A stretch of 64,000 nucleotides of DNA, taken from the NCBI RefSeq assembly GCF_019130065.1, contig NZ_JAHSPG010000002.1:186001-250000 (forward strand), given 5' to 3'. Shown piece by piece: positions 43,018 through 52,574 of the stretch; the first letter of the stretch is position 1; each line of letters begins with the position of its first letter. Made by a program: the position numbers and the translations under genes. The notes under the pieces were generated by a model. The model searched no databases. It was not told the DNA's origin and was given only the letters and a program-made list of their open reading frames with translations. The DNA is from Pinibacter aurantiacus. GTDB lineage: Bacteria; Bacteroidota; Bacteroidia; Chitinophagales; Chitinophagaceae.

Positions 43018-44274
43018 TTAATTCCAATTTTCTTTCGGAATATAAAGAGTAAAGATAGAACTAAAGAACGAATACAAAATAATTGTCTTATTTAGATCCA
43101 GCATAGTATCTGTAACACAGCACAAAATAAAACAGACAGCAAATATCTTACCTAAATAAGTAACAGCAGATTTATCCTTTTTGAAAAATGGAATTAAAAA
43201 TGTAGTAATTAAAATCAATAATCCTACGATCCCTGTCTTTAAAGTATTTTCCAAATACTGATTATGAGAGTTGTATTTGTTATAGCGTGAGGCAAAGTAG
43301 AATTTTCGGTTTTCACAAGCTGCCGATAACGAATCCATCGCATCGCCTGTACCCACACCAATTATTGGATGCGCCTTAATCACATCAAAGCTGCATTTCC
43401 ATAATGCGATCCTTATAGCTTTGCCGCCCCAACCACGTAGAGATGAGTCTGTATCCAGTGGAATTGTATTATTTGGAGAAAAATCCAAGGCGTCAATGAC
43501 CTGACTTTTAAATTTAGGAGTATAGATTGCCGCTGCTGAAGTGATAAGAGAAGTGATCAAAAAGAAAAACAGGATTGACTTTCTGTAAGACTTAAATTTC
43601 AATGTAAATGCTGCAATGGTAAAGAAAAGGCATACGACCACTGTTCTGTTGGCTAGCAAAAGGATCAGGATGAAGAAAAAGAATATCAAAAGAAGGGAAA
43701 GCAATTTTTTTTTGCGCGGTAATGTTGCTGCGTTATCGAAAAAGTTAAATCCAATTATTTGTATCGCGACCAGCGCTGCCAGCGATGCTCCTACGGGTTG
43801 CCAATCAGAAAACAACAATAAGCTGTGAGCGAAAAAAACATCCGAGTCCCCAGACTGATAGAAATTAGAAAGCCCATAACCAAGGGCAAATAACATAAAC
43901 AGGAAAACAGATATAACAAAGGCTTTGGCGATAGCCGAAAAATTTATTCGCACATATTTTGATGGCAGGGTTCCGAATATTAACGGAAGTATTAGTAGTG
44001 GTGATTGTTGTTGAATTTTTCTAAATCCTTCCGTCAAATTGCTTGTATAAAACAACCCCACGACGAGCACGGAGTACAATAGTATGTACAAAAGCATAGC
44101 TTTTGACCTGAAAGTATTTTTTGAAAATTCTTTGTCTACAAACAAAAGCCAGTAAACAAAGAAAAGTATAACGGTAATAGAGTTAATTATTGTTAAAGAA
44201 AAAGCGGAACAAATTGAAGCTATTGAAAAAAAAGTAATGATCTTCTCGTTGTTTCTATATAAAATCTTTGTCAT
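43018..44274 (-). CDS. O-antigen ligase/polymerase-like membrane protein
   Basis: About 418 residues from ATG 44274, three bases from the previous stop; a longer ATG at 44352 would overlap the upstream gene. About eleven transmembrane helices. The large periplasmic loop carries AHPIIGVGTGDAMDSL and YNKYNSHNQYLENTLKTGIVGLL, the NxHNxYL-type motif of the Wzy/WaaL family. Whether it is polymerase or ligase cannot be told; a second such gene (48623) is present. Confidence 0.85.
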   Translation of the reverse strand: MTKILYRNNEKIITFFSIASICSAFSLTIINSITVILFFVYWLLFVDKEFSKNTFRSKAMLLYILLYSVLVVGLFYTSNLTEGFRKIQQQSPLLILPLIFGTLPSKYVRINFSAIAKAFVISVFLFMLFALGYGLSNFYQSGDSDVFFAHSLLLFSDWQPVGASLAALVAIQIIGFNFFDNAATLPRKKKLLSLLLIFFFFILILLLANRTVVVCLFFTIAAFTLKFKSYRKSILFFFLITSLITSAAAIYTPKFKSQVIDALDFSPNNTIPLDTDSSLRGWGGKAIRIALWKCSFDVIKAHPIIGVGTGDAMDSLSAACENRKFYFASRYNKYNSHNQYLENTLKTGIVGLLILITTFLIPFFKKDKSAVTYLGKIFAVCFILCCVTDTMLDLNKTIILYSFFSSIFTLYIPKENWN

Positions 44275-44276
44275 AA

Positions 44277-45026
44277 CTATAGGCCTCTTCGCAATTTTTG
44301 CTTGATCAATAGCCAAATAAATAATGTGTTTGTTATTAAATATCGTTTCCACAACCGCTTAGGTTCCTGTATTAGCCTAAAAAGCCATTCGAGAGAATAT
44401 TTTTGCATCCAGACGGGCGCCCGTTTTTGTACCCCTGCCATAACCGCAAATGCTCCCCCTAAACCCAATAGCGTTGCATTTATTTTTTTGAAATTATCAG
44501 CCATCCATTTTTCCTGCTTCGGGCAGCCCAGCGCTACCAAAACAAGGTTGGGTTTAGCTTCATTTATTTGATAGACAAAAGAATCATGCTCATCGTTGCT
44601 TAAGGGCCGAAATGGAGGAGATATAGCACCCGCCAATTTAACCCCAGGATACTTATCAGCTATTAATATGCTTAGCTTCGACAAAGTTTCTTCGGATGAA
44701 CCATATAAAAAAACCGCCAAGTGATGTTCATTGGCTTTCTGTAATATTGCAGGCATAAAATTCATGCCAGCAATTCTTTCCTGAGTAGTGCCATAAAGCC
44801 ATTTGCAAGCTTTGGCTACCGGACTGCCGTCCGCAACAACAAGTGTTGCATCGTTTACCTGAGTACGGAATTTTGCATTCTCATGCGCTTCTATTACCAT
44901 ATGCGCATTTGCAAAGCACACATATGATGGAGAATGAAGTTTGGAAAGATTGACTATGTTTTCAAGGCAATCTTCAAAGGTTAAGCGATGTACGTCTAAA
45001 CTAATTATTCTTGACCGCTGGTTCAT
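44277..45026 (-). CDS. WecG/TagA/CpsF-family glycosyltransferase
   Basis: 249 residues. Family motifs CFANAHMVIEAHEN, VVADGSPVAKACKWL, ERIAGMNFMPAIL, FLYGSSEETLSKL, LVLVALGCPKQEKWM, GVGGAF-type (GLGGAFAVMAGVQKRAPVWMQKYSLEWLFRLIQEPKRLWKRYL). Transfers ManNAc-type or related sugars onto an undecaprenyl-linked acceptor. Packed three bases from neighbours on both sides. Confidence 0.94.
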   Translation of the reverse strand: MNQRSRIISLDVHRLTFEDCLENIVNLSKLHSPSYVCFANAHMVIEAHENAKFRTQVNDATLVVADGSPVAKACKWLYGTTQERIAGMNFMPAILQKANEHHLAVFLYGSSEETLSKLSILIADKYPGVKLAGAISPPFRPLSNDEHDSFVYQINEAKPNLVLVALGCPKQEKWMADNFKKINATLLGLGGAFAVMAGVQKRAPVWMQKYSLEWLFRLIQEPKRLWKRYLITNTLFIWLLIKQKLRRGL

Positions 45027-45029
45027 TAA

Positions 45030-46208
45030 TTATCCCTTTATTTTAGTTGTGTTAAGCACTTGCTGATAAATTGTCATTAACATCTCGTAGTTTACGTCCG
45101 GCGTGTATTTGCTTAAGTATGTAAGACGAGAGTTGTGATAAATGTGGCTTGATGCCCTATTGCCAAATGTTTCTAGAATTTCAACCAGTTGGGCCGCGTT
45201 GCCCGGCTCAAATAAAAACCCATTAAAACCGTCGTTTACCAAGTCTTTCATTGATCCGATCCTTGATGTAATAACCGGTGTACCAGTTGAAAAGGCTTCA
45301 ATTATGGTAAAGGGCAACCCTTCGTACCAAATAGACGGAAAAATAAGCGCTTTGCATTTTTTCATGAAATTTAGAACATCATTTTTTGATTTTTGCCCGG
45401 CAAATTCTATGTTATCAAAGCTTTGATACTGTTGCTCAAGTCTCGCTCTTTCAGGGCCATCACCTACAATAACTATTTTTTCCTTTGTATGTTTAGAAAA
45501 AGCCTCCAATAATGTTACTATGCCTTTCTCGATTGAAATTCTTCCCACAAACAGAAAAAAATCTTCCCGCTCGTCCTGCCCAACACCATTATCGAAAACA
45601 AAATTAGGTTTAATTGTTACCTTGTCATTTGGTAAAGTAAGCGCCGAATTGATAATTACATTCTTGGAAAAATCGGTCAATAAAATGTATCGGTTTATCA
45701 GATTCTTCCACGTTCCAATAAATTTGTGAACCGACGAAATGCCTGTTACAACTGCAGATTGAACTGTTGAATTGTGGTAACATTTATATTTAATTCCGGA
45801 CAGAGGCAAAATCTTGGTAACACATAATTCACAGGGTGTGTTGTTTCGCAGCAGCAAGGCATTTGCACAGATAAGACGGTAGTTGTGCAATGTAGCTACT
45901 ACCGGAACGCGCATTTTTTTTAAAGCAAAGAAAACAGAGGGAGATGCATTGAAAAAGAAATTGTGCACATGGGCTACATCCGGTTTAAATGTTTCGACGA
46001 TCAACCGTACTTTTCGATACGACCGCTTATTGTAAATGGAGGAAATCGCAAATTTTAGTTTGGACATCCCACCTTCTGTTATTTCATTATTGAAGTTGAG
46101 CAATTCCACCGAGTGGCCTTTGGCTCTCAACAGTTCCATCTCCTGTTTAACAGCAACATCTTCTCCGCCTAACTGCCGGTACGCATTATGTATAAATAGA
46201 ATCCTCAT
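45030..46208 (-). CDS. glycosyltransferase, GT4-like
   Basis: 392 residues: N-terminal LFIHNAYRQLGGEDVAVKQEMELLRAKGHSV and C-terminal VGRISIEKGIVTLLEAFSKH, IVGDGPERARLE and FPSIWYEGLPFTIIEAFSTGTPVI (E-x7-E). An insert CELCVTKILPLSGIKYKCYHNS adds a Cys cluster. Its ATG overlaps the upstream gene's stop by four bases. Confidence 0.92.
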   Translation of the reverse strand: MRILFIHNAYRQLGGEDVAVKQEMELLRAKGHSVELLNFNNEITEGGMSKLKFAISSIYNKRSYRKVRLIVETFKPDVAHVHNFFFNASPSVFFALKKMRVPVVATLHNYRLICANALLLRNNTPCELCVTKILPLSGIKYKCYHNSTVQSAVVTGISSVHKFIGTWKNLINRYILLTDFSKNVIINSALTLPNDKVTIKPNFVFDNGVGQDEREDFFLFVGRISIEKGIVTLLEAFSKHTKEKIVIVGDGPERARLEQQYQSFDNIEFAGQKSKNDVLNFMKKCKALIFPSIWYEGLPFTIIEAFSTGTPVITSRIGSMKDLVNDGFNGFLFEPGNAAQLVEILETFGNRASSHIYHNSRLTYLSKYTPDVNYEMLMTIYQQVLNTTKIKG

Positions 46209-47263
46209 TTTAAATCTCTCTTTAAAAGTATTGCAAATAAAAGCAGCAATCCTTTACCTGGTTTTCCAATCTTTTTGCCAGATTCATCTTTTGCTTTAAA
46301 GTAAGCTTTCAGCACAGGCATCCCCAGTCTTTTACTTTCGAAGCATCTGACAAACCAATTGGAAGAAATTGCTTCTTTCAGCTCTTTCTTCGCATAAATT
46401 TTATATTCTTTATTATGCGACTCGATTTTATTATACCAGTTGACGGTTTTATGCAGATATTCGATGTCTGGTGAAAAAATTTCGAGTCTGTTAAAATATC
46501 CGTTGTGAATATAAAGCTCTTCTTCAGAGGGATGTATGTTAAGAAGACTTAAATACTTTTTTTGTATAATGTCAACTTCATGCTCTCTTTCTTTGAAGCG
46601 CTTTGAAGATGTGTTCAGCCGGTGTATTCTATATTTTAAAACGGGCCTTCTGTTTATTTTAATAGCGTTGTTTTTGGCAAAACGTGCAAGTAGATCGTAG
46701 TCGTCGCAAATTTTAAAATCTTCGCTATATCTCTGGTCCCCTAATCGTTTCTTATTTATCATTACGGTAGAATGACAAAAAATGTTTGCAAATAACATGC
46801 ACGCAGAAATACCTTCCTGGCTCGGATTGTAATTATTAAGGCCCAACAGTCTTAAGATCTTTCTGAAAAATGGGCTCATAATATCATTGCCAGACTCGTC
46901 AATGTAGGTCGGAAATGAAGCCGCCGCAATCAAATCTTTCCTTTTCTCCAGAAATTCAAATTGGCTCTTCAATCTGTAAGGATAAGAAATGTCGTCGTGA
47001 TCCTGAATAGCTATATAGTTAGTAGTGCATAGGCTAATTAACTTATTATGAGTAAAAGAGATTCCTTTGTTGCTTTCGTTTACAGATAATTTTATACGGG
47101 GATCACCTATTGCCTTAATAATATCAACTGTATTATCAGTTGAGCAATCGTCTACAATAATAATTTCGAAATCCTGGAGCGTTTGAGTAAAAATCGCATC
47201 CAACGTTTTCAAAATGTATTTTGAAGAGTTAAAGGTTGGTATAATTACAGATACTAGGGGCAT
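46205..47263 (-). CDS. glycosyltransferase family 2
   Basis: 352 residues. GT-A fold: PLVSVIIPTFNSSKYILKTLDAIFTQTLQDFEIIIVDDCSTDNTV and the DxD-like AIQDHDDISYPYRL, then FKICDDYDLLARFAK. C-terminal part is variable. Part of the minus-strand biosynthetic block. Confidence 0.93.
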   Translation of the reverse strand: MPLVSVIIPTFNSSKYILKTLDAIFTQTLQDFEIIIVDDCSTDNTVDIIKAIGDPRIKLSVNESNKGISFTHNKLISLCTTNYIAIQDHDDISYPYRLKSQFEFLEKRKDLIAAASFPTYIDESGNDIMSPFFRKILRLLGLNNYNPSQEGISACMLFANIFCHSTVMINKKRLGDQRYSEDFKICDDYDLLARFAKNNAIKINRRPVLKYRIHRLNTSSKRFKEREHEVDIIQKKYLSLLNIHPSEEELYIHNGYFNRLEIFSPDIEYLHKTVNWYNKIESHNKEYKIYAKKELKEAISSNWFVRCFESKRLGMPVLKAYFKAKDESGKKIGKPGKGLLLLFAILLKRDLK

Positions 47264-47282
47264 TATAAACTATTAACTTAGA

Positions 47283-48530
47283 TTAGATTAAAGATAAATT
47301 TATATTGTTTCTTTTCAGGGCACTGTATGTTACGATCGTAATGAAAATTTCTGTAAGAATGACAGACACACAAATTCCGTACATGTTATAGTAAAAGGCC
47401 AGGGGTATGGTAAAAGCAATGCTGGCCAATCCGGTTATTATATATATGGTTGAATATGTTTTTTTAAGCCCAAATGGTAACAAGCCAAGTATTCCAAATA
47501 CATAGCTTAAGATCACAATAAAAGGCGCCGGAGACATTATTTGCAATAATGCTTTTGAAGGCAAATATTGAGCACCAAATACTATTCGAATAAGTATATC
47601 TGCAAAGAGAAATAAAAAAATTGAACAGACCAGCCCGGAAATGGACATTATTTTATAGCATTTTTTTAGAAACGCCAATGCTTTTTCTTTTGATTCTTTT
47701 GCATAGATGGTCATTCTCGGATAAGCTGCCTGGCCTATCGTGAATGTTAATGACTGGACTCCTTTGATCAATTTATCAGCTGCAACAAAATAGCCGACCA
47801 TTTTGTCATTTGCAATAATGCCAAGCAATACTGTGTTGGACGTTGTATATAAGCTTATAGCAGCTGTAGACAAGAACAGGTGCCATCCATCATCCAGGGC
47901 ATTTTTAATTTCTGCAATTTTTGGAACGTACCATTTGATTAGCTTTTTCCTGAGAAAAAATATAACGGTTATGATTATCGTCATAATAAAACAAACGAAT
48001 GATTGGATAAATAGCGCTGCGGTGAAATCGTTTGATGTTTTGATGAAGACAAATACGAGCAGAATTGAAACAGCTCTGGGTATGACCGATATGGGGATGA
48101 TCCATTGTGTTTTCTCGATTCCCTGGAAAAACCACGTCGGGCTAAACAGGCTTTGCAGCACTACAAAAAAACCGATCATGTACAAAAAGAAGCTGGATCG
48201 CATTTCTGGAATGGCTAGAATGAGACACAATAGTAAGAAGAAGCTAACTATTGCAAGTAGCATTTTAGAAAAAGTTGTTGTCCAGAAAATTTTGCTTAAC
48301 TCGTCGATATTGTTTCTTGATAGGGCTACGTGCTGGGTTGCAGACATGTTAAAGCCAAAATCTGTGAATAAAACAAAATAATTTATGACCGCCTGGATAA
48401 AACTTATTTTGCCAAAATTGTCCGGGCCTAGGGTGCGTGTTAAATAAGGTATAACTACAAAGGGTAATATATAGTTAGCTTTTTGTAATATCAATAAGGC
48501 TGCGATGTTCTTTCTAAATTTTATATCCAT
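47283..48530 (-). CDS. polysaccharide flippase (Wzx-like)
   Basis: 415 residues, about twelve transmembrane helices. Begins with the Wzx-type opening KNIAALLILQKANYILPFVVIPYLTRTLGPDNFGKISFIQAVINYF. Flips the lipid-linked repeat unit across the inner membrane. First gene of the minus block; 92 bases from the divergent wzy-like gene, so a shared promoter region lies between. Confidence 0.92.
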   Translation of the reverse strand: MDIKFRKNIAALLILQKANYILPFVVIPYLTRTLGPDNFGKISFIQAVINYFVLFTDFGFNMSATQHVALSRNNIDELSKIFWTTTFSKMLLAIVSFFLLLCLILAIPEMRSSFFLYMIGFFVVLQSLFSPTWFFQGIEKTQWIIPISVIPRAVSILLVFVFIKTSNDFTAALFIQSFVCFIMTIIITVIFFLRKKLIKWYVPKIAEIKNALDDGWHLFLSTAAISLYTTSNTVLLGIIANDKMVGYFVAADKLIKGVQSLTFTIGQAAYPRMTIYAKESKEKALAFLKKCYKIMSISGLVCSIFLFLFADILIRIVFGAQYLPSKALLQIMSPAPFIVILSYVFGILGLLPFGLKKTYSTIYIITGLASIAFTIPLAFYYNMYGICVSVILTEIFITIVTYSALKRNNINLSLI

Positions 48531-48622
48531 AGGATATAGGTTTTCAAAATTTGGTATTTAAAAAATTATTTTTTTCCGCGTAATATTTTATTACTTCGCT
48601 TTCTAAATTTTATCCCTAGATA

Positions 48623-49801
48623 ATGCCCAGAAAAGTAACTTTAGCATCCTTAGTTTTCTTTTTGACGCTGTTATATATAATTGCGCCGAGAATACTGGAA
48701 AGACAATTTTTTTTAAATGAAATCCTTTCCCTGTGTGGCATTGGCCTTATTGCTTACCATAAGTTTCGGTTTAAAAACGACGACATAACGATATATTTAT
48801 TGATTTTAATCTTATGGTGTACCTTCCACGTTTTCGTTTCTTTGTTCAGGTTGGATAACATTTACTACTTTTTGCGAAACCTTGTTATAGTATATTCCAT
48901 TGCGACTTTTTTTGTAGGATTTTATCTTCAGAAATATTTTTTATATTTTTTTAATAAGACAAAACATATACTAGGTTTATATATTCTGATGTTTTTACTT
49001 GTACCAAATGAGTCTTTTTTTGAACGCTTTGGGATGGCGACTTTGTTTCCTCCTCTTTTCAAAAGAGTGCAAAATAAACACATTTATTGGCTTTTAGTGC
49101 CGATAAATTTCGTCTATGCTGTGACTTACCATTCTTCTACAGCCGCAGTTGTTGGAATGTTTTATGTTTTGCTTCTGGCTTCGCCATCATACAAGTTTTT
49201 CAAAATTGTCGTAATAACAGGTCTGGTGTTTGCTGCCTCGCTGATGATCTATTTGCATCCTTATGTTGCTATGATGTATAACGTTCCTAAAAATGAGGTT
49301 ATAGAACTTGTAATGAAGCAACACCCGCTTTTGGCAAAAGATCCAAACAACACCTGGAGGATCTTGCTATGGGATCAGATTTTATTTAATCATTTTCCCG
49401 GAAATATCTTTGGGGCTGGTTTCGGTACCCCGATGCTTACATATTTTCCGGTTGAGGACCCTACAAAGATGCCATCTCTTCCTTATGTTGTTGGCGGGCA
49501 CAATTCATTTATTTATTTATTCGGCAGGCTTGGAATTGTCGCCATCGTTTTCTTGGGATTGATTTACAGGAAAGTATTTAAAGAATTTTTTAACAATCGT
49601 GATCAATACCTTCAATCAGACAGTTATATCTTTTTCTTATCATTTTTTGCAATAAGCATTGTAGCTGCATTTAACCCGGTATTAGAAACGCCAATATTTG
49701 CGAGCAGCTACTGGCTATTCCTCGGTTTGGTAGCCAGATCGGTTTATAATCGATCCCCAAAGAAAATTTTTCAGAAAGACAATGCAACGTTTGCTTTTTG
49801 A
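48623..49801 (+). CDS. Wzy-like polysaccharide polymerase
   Basis: 392 residues with about ten transmembrane helices and a long periplasmic loop containing VVGGHNSFIYLFGRLGIVAIV, the Wzy/WaaL motif. Low-GC and aromatic rich (FLYFFNKTKHILGLYILMFLLV). Polymerises repeat units in the periplasm. Alone before the 141-base gap to the sugar transferase, which shows nothing but an AT-rich promoter-like stretch. Confidence 0.8.
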   Translation: MPRKVTLASLVFFLTLLYIIAPRILERQFFLNEILSLCGIGLIAYHKFRFKNDDITIYLLILILWCTFHVFVSLFRLDNIYYFLRNLVIVYSIATFFVGFYLQKYFLYFFNKTKHILGLYILMFLLVPNESFFERFGMATLFPPLFKRVQNKHIYWLLVPINFVYAVTYHSSTAAVVGMFYVLLLASPSYKFFKIVVITGLVFAASLMIYLHPYVAMMYNVPKNEVIELVMKQHPLLAKDPNNTWRILLWDQILFNHFPGNIFGAGFGTPMLTYFPVEDPTKMPSLPYVVGGHNSFIYLFGRLGIVAIVFLGLIYRKVFKEFFNNRDQYLQSDSYIFFLSFFAISIVAAFNPVLETPIFASSYWLFLGLVARSVYNRSPKKIFQKDNATFAF

Positions 49802-49943
49802 GATGTGTCAGCTAGATGTTTACAAAATATACTATCGATAGCATACCCGCTTTGTGGTATTGTTATTGATATATAATGGGATATATTTGCGGCGATTTAT
49901 TTGCCATTATCCTGATTGACCACTCAAAACCTTATCTGATATT

Positions 49944-50726
49944 ATGAATATCGCACAAAAAGAGAAAGCAAAAGCTCTGAGTAGAGAGTTGCCGACTGTT
50001 AACGGCATTAAAAGGCCCGCCCCTTACGCACGAATAAAGAAGAAACATTTGATCGCCAAGCGGGCTTTCGATATAGCCTTCTCCTTAGTTGTCATAATTT
50101 GTTTATTGTCTTGGCTATTACCCATCTGTTTTATCTTAATAAAACTTGATTCCAGAGGCCCCGTTTTCTTTAAACAAAAAAGAGTCGGCTATAAAGGGAG
50201 ATTATTTAGCTGCCTGAAATTGCGCACAATGGTAGTTAACAATCTTGCGGATGTTAAGCAGGCAACCGATGATGATGTAAGAATTACAAGAGTTGGCCGC
50301 TTCTTCAGAACCACTAATATTGACGAACTCCCGCAATTTTTTAACGTTTTATTTGGAAACATGAGTATCGTTGGCCCACGACCTCATATGACAAAAGATT
50401 GTAGGGACTTTTCCAATGTTGTAGCAAGCTATGATCTAAGACATTCTGTGAAGCCAGGTATTACCGGAATGGCGCAGACGAAAGGTTTTCGCGGACCAAC
50501 CAATGATATTGACAGCGTTGTTTCGAGATACCAATGGGATATTTTTTATGTCCGCCACATTAGTTTCTTTCTTGATTTGAAACTGATTAGCATCACTTTT
50601 CAACAGACATTAAATGCTCTGGTAAACAAAAACAAAGAAATTGAAGAGCTTGAAAGAAAACTTACTATTTCTCCAAGACCAGAAATGGCTCGTGTGAGAG
50701 AGGTGAACAAGAAAATGGTGGTTTAA
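49944..50726 (+). CDS. initiating sugar transferase (undecaprenyl-phosphate sugar phosphotransferase)
   Basis: 260 residues. One hydrophobic helix (AFDIAFSLVVIICLLSWLLPICFIL), then the catalytic bacterial sugar-transferase domain: GPVFFKQKRVGYKGRLFSCLKLRTMVV, RFFRTTNIDELPQFFNVLFGNMSIVGPRPHM, KPGITGMAQTKGFRG. Lacks the extra N-terminal helices of full-length WbaP/WcaJ, so a short PglC-like form. Transfers the first sugar phosphate to undecaprenyl phosphate. Confidence 0.93.
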   Translation: MNIAQKEKAKALSRELPTVNGIKRPAPYARIKKKHLIAKRAFDIAFSLVVIICLLSWLLPICFILIKLDSRGPVFFKQKRVGYKGRLFSCLKLRTMVVNNLADVKQATDDDVRITRVGRFFRTTNIDELPQFFNVLFGNMSIVGPRPHMTKDCRDFSNVVASYDLRHSVKPGITGMAQTKGFRGPTNDIDSVVSRYQWDIFYVRHISFFLDLKLISITFQQTLNALVNKNKEIEELERKLTISPRPEMARVREVNKKMVV

Positions 50727-50755
50727 TTTTCTATACAGAATTTAACTTTTTTTTC

Positions 50756-50830
50756 AAAGTCCGCTTTTAAAGGGTAGTAGCAAAAAATAAACGATTATTT
50801 TTGCACACTCGTTTGAAAGCGGGCTTTTTT
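50756..50830 (+). terminator. terminator-like hairpin with lysS promoter in its loop
   Basis: Stem AAAGTCCGCTTT (50756-50767) with AAAGCGGGCTTT (50816-50827), one G-T pair, followed by T8, ending two bases before the lysS ATG. The 48-base loop contains TATTTTTG (50796-50803), a perfect TAnnTTTG box, so lysS may start inside the loop; only the second arm would then be in its 5' UTR. Confidence 0.6.
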
Positions 50831-50832
50831 TT

Positions 50833-52350
50833 ATGAATACACATTTGTCAGAACAGGAAATCATTCGCAGGGAGAAATTGGCTAAACTACAAGCCGCGGG
50901 CATCGACCCGTATCCGGCGCCATTATATCCGGTTACCCATTTTTCAACGGATATCAAGAACGATTTTACTGAAGAGAATAAGGAGAAGTACAGCTCAGTG
51001 TGCGTTGCCGGTAGAATCATGAGTAATAACGATAAAGGCAAGGTTTTCTTTATTAAGATACAAGACAGCAAAGGCATTATTCAACTATATGTAAAGCGTG
51101 ATGAGATCTGCCCGGGCGAGGATAAGTCTCTCTGGGATAATATGGTAAAACATCTGGATCTCGGTGATATCATTGGTGCCACTGGTTATGTATTCATTAC
51201 AAAAACTGGTGAAACCTCCATTCACGCACAGACAATTACATTACTTACAAAATCACTTAAACCGCTTCCGGTAGTAAAACATGATAAGGAAGGGAATGTG
51301 TTTGACGAAGTAACAGACCCTGAGTTCCGTTACCGCCAGCGTTATGCAGATTTGATTGTAAATCCTTCGGTAAGAGAAACCTTCGTTAAAAGAACGGTAT
51401 TGATGAACACGATCCGTGAATTCCTTAACGGACAAGGGGCGCTTGAAGTGGATACCCCTGTGCTGCAAAGCATTCCGGGTGGTGCCGCTGCGAAACCTTT
51501 CATCACTCACCACAATGCGCTGGACATGCCTTTGTACCTGCGCATCGCAAACGAGCTTTACCTGAAAAGACTGATCGTTGGTGGCTTTGACTGGGTATAC
51601 GAATTCAGCCGCAACTTTCGCAACGAAGGTATGGATAGAACGCACAACCCTGAGTTCACCGTACTTGAATGGTATACTGCATACAAGGATTATTTCTGGA
51701 TGATGGAAATAACAGAGCAGCTTTTTGAAAAAATTGCGCTGGCACTACACGGTACCACAGAAGTACAGGTAGGCGATAAAATAATCAGCTTCAAAGCACC
51801 GTTCAAGCGTATTTCTATTTACGATGCTATTAACGAACATACAGGAATAGATGTAAGTGCAATGGATGAAGAAGGTTTGCGTGGTGCTTGTAAGCAGCTT
51901 GGTTTACACGCCGATCCAAAATTTGGTAAAGGCAAACTGATCGATGAGATTTTTGGCGAAAAATGCGAGGACAATTATATACAGCCAACTTTCATAATCG
52001 ACTACCCGGTAGAGATGAGTCCACTTACCAAGAAACATCGCAGCAAAGCCGGACTGGTAGAGCGTTTTGAGTTAATGATCAACGGAAAAGAATTGGCAAA
52101 TGCTTACAGTGAGCTAAATGACCCTATTGATCAACGTGAACGTTTTGAGGAGCAGGTAAAATTGATGGAGCGCGGCGATGATGAAGCAATGTATATCGAC
52201 TATGATTTCTTAAGAGCACTTGAATACGGAATGCCGCCTACAAGTGGTATTGGTATTGGTATCGACAGACTTGTGATGTTGATGACCAACCAGCCGTCAA
52301 TCCAGGATGTATTGTTCTTCCCTCAAATGCGTCAGGAGAAGGCGGAATAA
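50833..52350 (+). CDS. lysS: lysyl-tRNA synthetase, class II
   Basis: 505 residues. N-terminal OB-fold anticodon-binding domain (VCVAGRIMSNNDKGKVFFIKIQDSKGIIQLYVKRDE) and class II catalytic core with motif 2 FEFSRNFRNEGMDRTHNPEFT (starting YEFSRNFRNEG) and motif 3 SGIGIGIDRLVMLMTNQ. Charges tRNA(Lys). Preceded by the hairpin described, followed by a heptamer-tract terminator. Confidence 0.97.
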   Translation: MNTHLSEQEIIRREKLAKLQAAGIDPYPAPLYPVTHFSTDIKNDFTEENKEKYSSVCVAGRIMSNNDKGKVFFIKIQDSKGIIQLYVKRDEICPGEDKSLWDNMVKHLDLGDIIGATGYVFITKTGETSIHAQTITLLTKSLKPLPVVKHDKEGNVFDEVTDPEFRYRQRYADLIVNPSVRETFVKRTVLMNTIREFLNGQGALEVDTPVLQSIPGGAAAKPFITHHNALDMPLYLRIANELYLKRLIVGGFDWVYEFSRNFRNEGMDRTHNPEFTVLEWYTAYKDYFWMMEITEQLFEKIALALHGTTEVQVGDKIISFKAPFKRISIYDAINEHTGIDVSAMDEEGLRGACKQLGLHADPKFGKGKLIDEIFGEKCEDNYIQPTFIIDYPVEMSPLTKKHRSKAGLVERFELMINGKELANAYSELNDPIDQRERFEEQVKLMERGDDEAMYIDYDFLRALEYGMPPTSGIGIGIDRLVMLMTNQPSIQDVLFFPQMRQEKAE

Positions 52351-52351
52351 T

Positions 52352-52428
52352 AAGTTGTTAGTTATTGGTTGTTAGTTGTTAGACCTTAAGTTCGAACTTC
52401 TGTCTAACAGCTAACAACTTTTTTATGT
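52352..52428 (+). repeat. heptamer-tract inverted repeat (TTGTTAG unit), acting as lysS terminator
   Basis: Arm 1 (52352-52381) is AAGTTGTTAG, TTATTGG, TTGTTAG, TTGTTAG; arm 2 (about 52403-52420) is TCTAACAGCTAACAACTT and is followed by a T-run. Starts right after the lysS stop. This example, with its U-tract, shows that such repeats can look like rho-independent terminators. Unit shared with 33007-33123. Confidence 0.85.
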
Positions 52429-52430
52429 GA

Positions 52431-52513
52431 GCTCTGCAAGGCTTGTAGCCTTGCAGCATTATTATATCGCCTCTGGCGATAAATGTTGCCAGAGGCAACA
52501 GAATAGAACTCCG
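52431..52513. repeat. dispersed three-hairpin repeat, copy 2
   Basis: GCTCTGCAAGGCTTGTAGCC with hairpins, then a TATCGCC/GGCGATA and a TTGCC/GGCAA hairpin. Inverted homologue of 33810-33912. Both copies lie next to a TTGTTAG heptamer element or related hairpins. Confidence 0.8.
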
Positions 52514-52574
52514 AAGCTAAAAGCGTACGAGAGCAGAAATGTTCTTACCAAACAACGATCAACGAACAACTTCC

